DNA of 6,499 nucleotides from Lachnospiraceae bacterium UBA3711 (GTDB lineage: Bacteria; Bacillota; Clostridia; Lachnospirales; Lachnospiraceae). Shown here in pieces: positions 4,408 to 6,499 of the stretch. Both the position numbers and the translations under genes were made by a program. The notes beneath the pieces are model-generated. The model saw only the letters and a program-made list of their open reading frames with translations. It made no database searches and was not told where the DNA came from. The stretch is from NCBI GenBank assembly GCA_002371345.1, contig DFHY01000090.1:1-6499 (forward strand). The letters are read 5' to 3'. Within the stretch, counting starts at the first letter, position 1; every line of letters starts with the position of its first letter.

Positions 4408-5235
4408 ATGGCGGCCGCAAAGCGTTATGAAGACCTGACATTTACTGACGATTTCATGTTCTGCAAGATTCTTCAGAACAATCCGGACATATGCAAGGAG
4501 CTGACAGAGCTGATTCTCGGCAGGAAGATAGGGCTCATTGCAGATGTCAGAAACCAGCAGGCAGTCACTATCACCGCTGACGGGCATGGCGTCCGGTTTG
4601 ACGTCTATTTCGAGGATGACAGGAATACGATCTTCGACATTGAGATGCAGCAGGGAAGCATTGAATATCTGCCGAGACGCTCCCGTTACTATCAGGGAAT
4701 GATTGACCTGAACCAGCTTGAGCGCGGAGGGGCATACAAGGATCTGAAAAACAGCTATGTTGTATTCATTTCCAGGAATAATCCCTTCAATGAGATCGGG
4801 CTGCACAAATACAGTTTTCGGAATATGTGCGCGGAAAAGCCCGATCTCGAGATGGGAGACGGAGCAAACAAAGTCTTCCTATGTGCGGAAGGTAATCAGA
4901 ATGACGTAACCGGTGAGCTGAAAGCCTTTCTTGAGTATGTTGCCGGCAGGGCACCGTCCGCAGAGATAGCGAAGAAGCTGGATGAGCTCGTTCAAAAAGC
5001 CAGACAGCACAAGGAATGGAGGTTAGAGTATATGACATTACTCGAACGCGATGAACAGATGCGGGAAGAAGGTCGTAAAGAAGGACGTGAAGAAGGCTTC
5101 AGAAAAGGCCGCGAAGAAGAGCGCATCAACACTAAGAAGGAAGCCACCCGGGCTGACGTTGCTGAAGCTGCCGTTAAGGCCCTTGAAGTCAGGGTCAAAC
5201 AGCTGGAACTTCAGTTGGAAAAACGAACACAATAA
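4408..5235 (+). CDS. Rpn-family PD-(D/E)XK nuclease ('recombination-promoting nuclease/putative transposase', PDDEXK_2 type)
   Basis: A 275-residue protein of a family long annotated as a putative transposase but shown in E. coli (Rpn proteins) to have DNA endonuclease activity, to promote recombination and to act as a toxic anti-phage factor. Family sequence is clear: LTFTDDFMFCKILQNNPDICKELTE (parts of residues 10-34), the nuclease core V62-R-F-D65-V-Y and F76-D-I-E79-M-Q81 (the D...ExQ form of the PD-(D/E)XK site), R91-S-R-Y-Y-Q96, and the downstream DLKNSYVVFI strand. After the nuclease domain come a helical segment (about 165-208), a Gly/Glu/Lys/Arg-rich linker with repeated EGR/KEG units (221-240), and a coiled-coil end (about 245-272). 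The strong SD just before 4408 sets the start; the reading frame is open back to 4279, but that stretch does not resemble the family. No transposon ends or target duplication are evident, so it looks like a stand-alone gene. It has its own leader, an internal start and a strong terminator. Confidence 0.9.
   Translation: MAAAKRYEDLTFTDDFMFCKILQNNPDICKELTELILGRKIGLIADVRNQQAVTITADGHGVRFDVYFEDDRNTIFDIEMQQGSIEYLPRRSRYYQGMIDLNQLERGGAYKDLKNSYVVFISRNNPFNEIGLHKYSFRNMCAEKPDLEMGDGANKVFLCAEGNQNDVTGELKAFLEYVAGRAPSAEIAKKLDELVQKARQHKEWRLEYMTLLERDEQMREEGRKEGREEGFRKGREEERINTKKEATRADVAEAAVKALEVRVKQLELQLEKRTQ
5018..5235 (+). CDS. probable intragenic small protein: C-terminal domain of the Rpn-like nuclease made from an internal ATG
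   Basis: The range covers the internal ribosome binding site plus the reading frame. GGAGGT at 5018-5023 is followed after 8 bases by an in-frame ATG at 5032-5034 (Met209 of the full protein), spacing as good as at the main start. The product would be 67 residues, M209 to Q275, beginning MTLLERDEQMREEGRKEG and ending in the coiled coil, with no nuclease residues. In E. coli Rpn loci, a small protein translated from within the 3' end of the gene binds and neutralises the full-length toxin; the location here fits that model. I saw no convincing internal promoter just upstream, so it would be translated from the full-length mRNA or from a transcript I cannot identify. The signal is seen; expression and antitoxin role are inference. 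Confidence 0.55.
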
Positions 5236-5294
5236 AATACAGTCAGAAATCAGACTGCAAACATATATCAAAAGGCAGTTAGACATAAAACTGT

Positions 5295-5351
5295 AAGAGA
5301 CAGATATCATAAAGGGAGGGGCAATTGTGCCCCTCCGCTTACTTGTCTCTT
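5295..5351. terminator. nested hairpin, probable bidirectional terminator between convergent Rpn-like gene and gatD
   Basis: The inner stem GGAGGGGCA (5315-5323) pairs perfectly with TGCCCCTCC (5328-5336) around a 4-base loop. An outer pair, AAGAGACA (5295-5302) with TGTCTCTT (5344-5351), is also perfect over 8 bp, and TCTTTTG follows on the plus strand. The T-tract directly after the inner stem is poor in both directions, so strength rests on the GC-rich stem. It lies 60 bp past the Rpn-like stop and 20 bp past the gatD stop. Two smaller hairpins precede it: CAGTC (5240-5244)/GACTG (5253-5257) and CAGTT (5276-5280)/AACTG (5289-5293). Confidence 0.7.
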
Positions 5352-5370
5352 TTGTATATACTATTATCCT

Positions 5371-6096
5371 TTATTTTGAAAACCTCTTCACGATATAGTC
5401 GTTTGCCTCACGCTCCTGCGTGTCGTCAAGCTCAGCAAGAGGTTCCGTTATCCCTCTTCTCTCCAAAGCATTCTTCAGAAGATAGTCGCACACATGAGGG
5501 TTCTTCGGAAACAGCGGACCATGCAGGTATGTTCCGACAACGTTCTTATAGAGAACGCCTTCCTGGTGATCCTCGCCGTTATTGCCGTATCCAAATCTAA
5601 CCGTTCCGAAAGGTTTTACGCCGTCTCCAAGATACGTCCTTCCGCCGTGATTCTCAAAGCCCGTCACAGAATACGGAAATATCGGATTCTCCAGAACGAT
5701 ATTGGATATTAGTCTCGGACTTCCCTGCTTCGTGGTCAGATCCACAAGGTGAAGTCCCTCCATATCGCCATCCGGCGTACTGTACTCATGTCCCAGAAGC
5801 TGATAGCCGCCGCATACGGCAATCACAACACCGTTATCCTCCACATACGCCTTGAAATCCCTCTGGATCTCCTGAAGCCTCCGGCACACAATCATCTGTT
5901 CCCGGTCGCTCCCTCCTCCGAGCAGAACAATATCCGTCTTTGAGAAATCAATACTGTCGCCAAGGTTATACTCCATAACCTCAGGCTCATATCCACGCCA
6001 TAAAAGCCGCATCCTCATACACTGAATATTTCCGCGGTCTCCGTACAGATTCAGAAGATCCGGATACAGATGCGCTATTCTTATCTTAGTACCCAC
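5371..6096 (-). CDS. gatD: GatD, glutamine amidotransferase subunit of the lipid II isoglutaminyl synthase MurT/GatD
   Basis: A 241-residue class I glutamine amidotransferase (CobB/CobQ-like). GatD hydrolyses glutamine and passes ammonia to MurT, which amidates the D-Glu of the lipid II stem peptide to D-isoglutamine at the cytoplasmic side of the membrane. Family landmarks are HLYPDLLNLYGDRGNI (9-24), LLGGGSDREQ (58-67), the nucleophile C95 in AVCGGYQLLG, R128 in SPRLISNI, GFENHGGRT (146-154), and catalytic H192 in GTYLHGPLFPKNP. These agree with the Cys/Arg/His positions known for the Staphylococcus aureus enzyme. The start is GTG at 6096-6094; an in-frame TGA a few codons upstream excludes a longer protein, and nearby ATGs are out of frame. 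The ribosome binding site is unusual: GGTGAT (6107-6102) pairs with the ATCACC part of the 16S tail rather than CCTCC. It begins 23 bp after the murT stop, so the two form an operon. Confidence 0.95.
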   Translation of the reverse strand: MGTKIRIAHLYPDLLNLYGDRGNIQCMRMRLLWRGYEPEVMEYNLGDSIDFSKTDIVLLGGGSDREQMIVCRRLQEIQRDFKAYVEDNGVVIAVCGGYQLLGHEYSTPDGDMEGLHLVDLTTKQGSPRLISNIVLENPIFPYSVTGFENHGGRTYLGDGVKPFGTVRFGYGNNGEDHQEGVLYKNVVGTYLHGPLFPKNPHVCDYLLKNALERRGITEPLAELDDTQEREANDYIVKRFSK

Positions 6097-6119
6097 TTGC
6101 CATCACCATTTTTTGAAGA

Positions 6120-6499
6120 TTACGCCATAGACTTAAGAATATTGTGAGTTGAATACAGGGCCGTATAATTAACCAGCACGTACAGATTGCCGCAGCCGTC
6201 ATCGAGCTTCTTCTCAATAGCGCTCTTCACGTCCTCAACCAGATCTGCATGAATAGATACATACTTCAGCCTCAGCCTCATATCCTGGCAGCGCAGTCCG
6301 CTGACTGTTATAGACCGGATACTGTCATCCTGCAGCCTGTCAAAGTCAACATCCCACAGCCATGAGATATCTCTCCCGTCCTGCGCATTGTCGTTTATGA
6401 CAATAATGAGATCCTTAGGACTCTTATCCTCCATGACAGAAGAAATATTCTGATTGAAGCCCGCAGGATTCTTCGCCAGATTCAGCAGCACATCAGTAT
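6120..6499 (-). CDS. murT: MurT, Mur-ligase-like subunit of lipid II isoglutaminyl synthase (C-terminal part, cut by window edge)
   Basis: The last ~126 codons of MurT, corresponding to its C-terminal domain (DUF1727). The frame is open through base 6499 and reads TDVLLNLAKNPAGFNQ at the edge, so the GTG at 6491-6489 is an internal codon, not the start. KNPAGFN, LIIVINDNAQDGRDISWLWDVD and the near-terminal LYVLVNYTALYSTHNIL are typical of the family. The ATP-binding and central Mur-ligase domains lie outside the window. MurT uses ATP to activate the stem peptide D-Glu and takes ammonia from GatD, encoded 23 bp downstream; the C-terminal domain is where GatD docks in known structures. Ends MA-stop at 6120. 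Confidence 0.93.
   Translation of the reverse strand, partial: TDVLLNLAKNPAGFNQNISSVMEDKSPKDLIIVINDNAQDGRDISWLWDVDFDRLQDDSIRSITVSGLRCQDMRLRLKYVSIHADLVEDVKSAIEKKLDDGCGNLYVLVNYTALYSTHNILKSMA

Noticed and set aside
4408..5235. Insertion sequence around the 'putative transposase'
   Set aside because: No terminal inverted repeats flanking the gene on both sides and no target-site duplication could be found; the inverted repeats are all on the downstream side. Family members are nucleases rather than true transposases.
5051..5296. 81-codon plus-strand reading frame overlapping the end of the Rpn-like gene in another frame
   Set aside because: It is a lysine-rich out-of-frame reading of the GAA/AAG-rich linker, with no family resemblance. 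The in-frame internal start at 5032 explains the nearby SD better.
1..6499. CRISPR array, tRNA, rRNA or prophage
   Set aside because: No regularly spaced identical repeats with unique spacers, no cloverleaf, no rRNA-like stretches and no phage structural genes were seen. The recombinase-like gene alone does not indicate a prophage.

Overview
The window looks like chromosomal DNA from a Gram-positive bacterium of the Bacillota, most plausibly a Clostridia/Lachnospiraceae-type anaerobe with moderate GC content. The basis is the MurT/GatD pair (lipid II amidation in Gram-positive cell walls), a UgpC/MsmK-type sugar ABC ATPase, GGAGG-type ribosome binding sites, sigma-A-like promoters, a KapD-like exonuclease with a TTG start, and a long secreted D-Ala-D-Ala carboxypeptidase with a C-terminal membrane anchor. 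The taxonomic call is inference; there is no rRNA or other marker here.

Layout. At the left edge is the start of a sugar-type ABC transporter ATPase (minus strand, 1-208). A divergent intergenic region follows (209-552). It holds a good plus-strand promoter (395-423), a leader with a long nested inverted repeat, and a 10-bp tandem duplication, and leads into a DEDDh 3'-5' exonuclease with an added C-terminal zinc-ribbon-like domain (553-1518). The exonuclease converges on a tyrosine-recombinase-like gene (1625-2362, minus) whose active site looks dead. The gap between them is four degenerate copies of a ~25-bp tandem repeat (1532-1630). Upstream of the recombinase-like gene on the same strand is a serine D-Ala-D-Ala carboxypeptidase (2421-4094, minus). 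The two are 58 bp apart with no visible terminator, so they probably share a transcript. A 313-bp divergent region (4095-4407) carries the carboxypeptidase promoter with an operator-like dyad, plus weak promoters and a foldable leader for a PD-(D/E)XK nuclease of the Rpn/'putative transposase' family (4408-5235, plus). The nuclease gene contains a near-ideal internal ribosome binding site and in-frame ATG that would produce a separate 67-residue C-terminal protein. A strong nested hairpin (5295-5351) separates it from the convergent gatD (5371-6096, minus) and the C-terminal part of murT (6120-6499, minus, cut by the window edge).

How the parts relate. Carboxypeptidase and MurT/GatD both act on peptidoglycan: MurT/GatD amidates D-iso-glutamate in lipid II, and the carboxypeptidase trims the terminal D-Ala of the stem peptide outside the cell. 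The Rpn-like gene sits between these housekeeping units as a self-contained cassette with its own promoter region, SD-masking leader, internal start and terminator. That fits the toxin with intragenic antitoxin arrangement described for Rpn proteins of Escherichia coli. The internal start and the catalytically degenerate recombinase-like protein are the two most interesting points in the window.
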